Shown: positions 63,201 through 64,000 of the stretch, piece by piece
Position numbering within the stretch: the stretch's first letter is position 1
How the letters are laid out: the number at the start of each line of letters is the position of its first letter
NCBI GenBank assembly: GCA_036924085.1
Contig: JAVGWX010000011.1
Coordinates: 22,765,739 to 22,829,738 of the forward strand
Direction of reading: 5' to 3'
Length of the DNA stretch: 64,000 nucleotides
Source of the DNA: Ariolimax columbianus
Taxonomy: Eukaryota; Mollusca; Gastropoda; Stylommatophora; Arionidae
Program-made: the position numbers and the translations under genes
Notes under the pieces: model-generated
Seen by the model: the letters and a program-made list of their open reading frames with translations, nothing else
Told to the model about the DNA's origin: nothing
Databases searched by the model: none

Positions 63201-63687
63201 CTGTCTGCACTTTTCTACTCCCCCGAGTTCTTCTGGAATATCGCGCCGGATATTCTCATTTTCTCGCCATCTCTTGTCAGGGTGTCATTTATTATAATTA
63301 CAGGCAAACCAGTTATACGTGAACTGTTTAAGGCAGCACGGAGAGGGGAGGGAGGGAAAGGGAGAGAGAGAGAGATGGAGAAAGTGAGGGACGCAGAGGG
63401 ATAAATCCGATTTAGGGAATAAGATCAAGAATAGGAAAGTTGAAATGAAAGATAGAGAGAGAGAGAAAAAGACAGAGGAACAGAGAGGGGGACACAGAGA
63501 AAAACATGAATGAGAAAGTTGAAATTAAGAAGAGACAGGGGGTGGGGGGGGGGGGGGGGTGAGAGAGAGAGAACAAGATTGAGTGAATGAGACCAATAAT
63601 TAGACAGTGAATATTGGAAAGAGAACACAATAGAGGAGATAAGAGCAACAATGAGAGAGAGCGAGCGAGACATAAAAACGAAATTGA
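63201..63687. other. unassigned, mostly GA-rich, with G run
   Basis: From 63340 the sequence is a loose GAGAGA purine tract, with a G run at 63546-63559. No gene recognised. Confidence 0.55.
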
Positions 63688-63925
63688 TATGAGAGGAATG
63701 ATGAGAGAATACGAGATTGAGTGAATGAGAGGAATAATGAGAGAATACGAGATTGAATGAATGAGAGGAGTAATGAGAGAATACGAGATTGAGTGAATGA
63801 GAGGAATAATGAGAGAATACGAGATTGAGTGAATGAGAGGAATAATGAGAGAATACGAGATTGAGTGAATGAGAGGAATAATGAGAGCATACGAGATTGA
63901 GTGAATTAGAGCAAAATGAGATAAT
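63688..63925. repeat. 36-bp minisatellite, ~6-7 copies
   Basis: Unit GAGTGAATGAGAGGAATAAT plus GAGAGAATACGAGATT. The minus-strand frame repeats RILSLFLSFTQS only because 36 is divisible by three. Confidence 0.9.
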
Positions 63926-63945
63926 ACGAGATTGAATTGATAAGA

Positions 63946-64000
63946 GGGATCAAGATGCTGAGCAGCGCATAAGCTGCAGTGGTCAGCGACTCATAGCTGA
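63946..64000 (+). mobile_element. R350 copy l, cut by window end
   Basis: Begins GGGATCAAGATGCTGAGCAG, the canonical R350 5' end, next to the 36-bp array, and continues to the last base. Confidence 0.85.

Overview
The window looks like nuclear DNA from an invertebrate animal, most likely a lophotrochozoan and perhaps a gastropod mollusc. The clues are many non-LTR retrotransposon (LINE) remnants with RNase H or post-RT regions, tRNA-like SINE heads, mariner- and hAT-type termini, TTAGGG-type telomere-like sequence, and no bacterial-style gene packing. The species guess rests on family resemblance from memory and is weak. I recognise no host exon, rRNA gene or functional tRNA gene. Almost all long open frames are artefacts of tandem repeats with periods divisible by three, or sit on the wrong strand of a LINE remnant.

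Three layers account for most of the sequence. (1) Retroposons. I use local names. LINE-A is an RNase H-bearing, jockey-type LINE with a (GAA)n tail (19.2, 24.6, 32.0, 41.1 and 50.6 kb). LINE-B, C, D, E and F are further LINE groups. R350 is a roughly 350-bp SINE-like retroposon with a fixed 5' end and a (GAA)n or AGCCAA-type tail, in about 15-17 copies, many with visible target-site duplications (TSDs). SINE-V is a tRNA-headed element with three copies. (2) DNA transposon debris: a 565-bp mariner deletion derivative (45.4 kb), a hAT-type element (40.0 kb), a pair of MITEs (11.2 and 39.3 kb), and T37, a composite element with a 37-38-bp tandem core. (3) Tandem repeats: more than 25 arrays with units of 2-90 bp.

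Layout. 0-9 kb: GT/GA minisatellites, T37 arrays, a 54-bp array and a 1.5-kb GTT array. 9-16 kb: T37, RNase H debris, a MITE, a 24-bp array of about 63 copies, and LINE-F with a 46-bp array inside its RNase H. 17-25 kb: LINE-E, a 58-bp array at the LINE-B 3' end, and nested SINE, R350 and LINE-A insertions. 25-36 kb: LINE 3' ends, CTT-rich tracts, LINE-A, LINE-D and R350 nests. 36-45 kb: telomere-like repeats, hAT, LINE-A and a 31-bp array of about 54 copies. 45-52 kb: mariner, long TTC array, LINE-D with a 68-bp array. 52-64 kb: LINE-B, LINE-E with a 48-bp array, R350 copies with giant TTC tails, T37, and CR1-like RT.

The most interesting signal is the link between layers 1 and 3. Several arrays are not independent satellites. 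Their units are copies of a segment of the adjacent retroposon: the last codons of LINE-B (58 bp) and LINE-D (68 bp), the R350 3' end (31 bp), the R350 5' end (27 and 89 bp), and RNase H segments of LINE-F (46 bp) and LINE-E (48 bp). In the three 3' cases the array lies between the element body and its simple-repeat tail or terminus. A perfect TSD encloses one (TTC)n array of about 149 bp, showing that this microsatellite is an R350 tail. All calls were made by eye; no database search or alignment was run.
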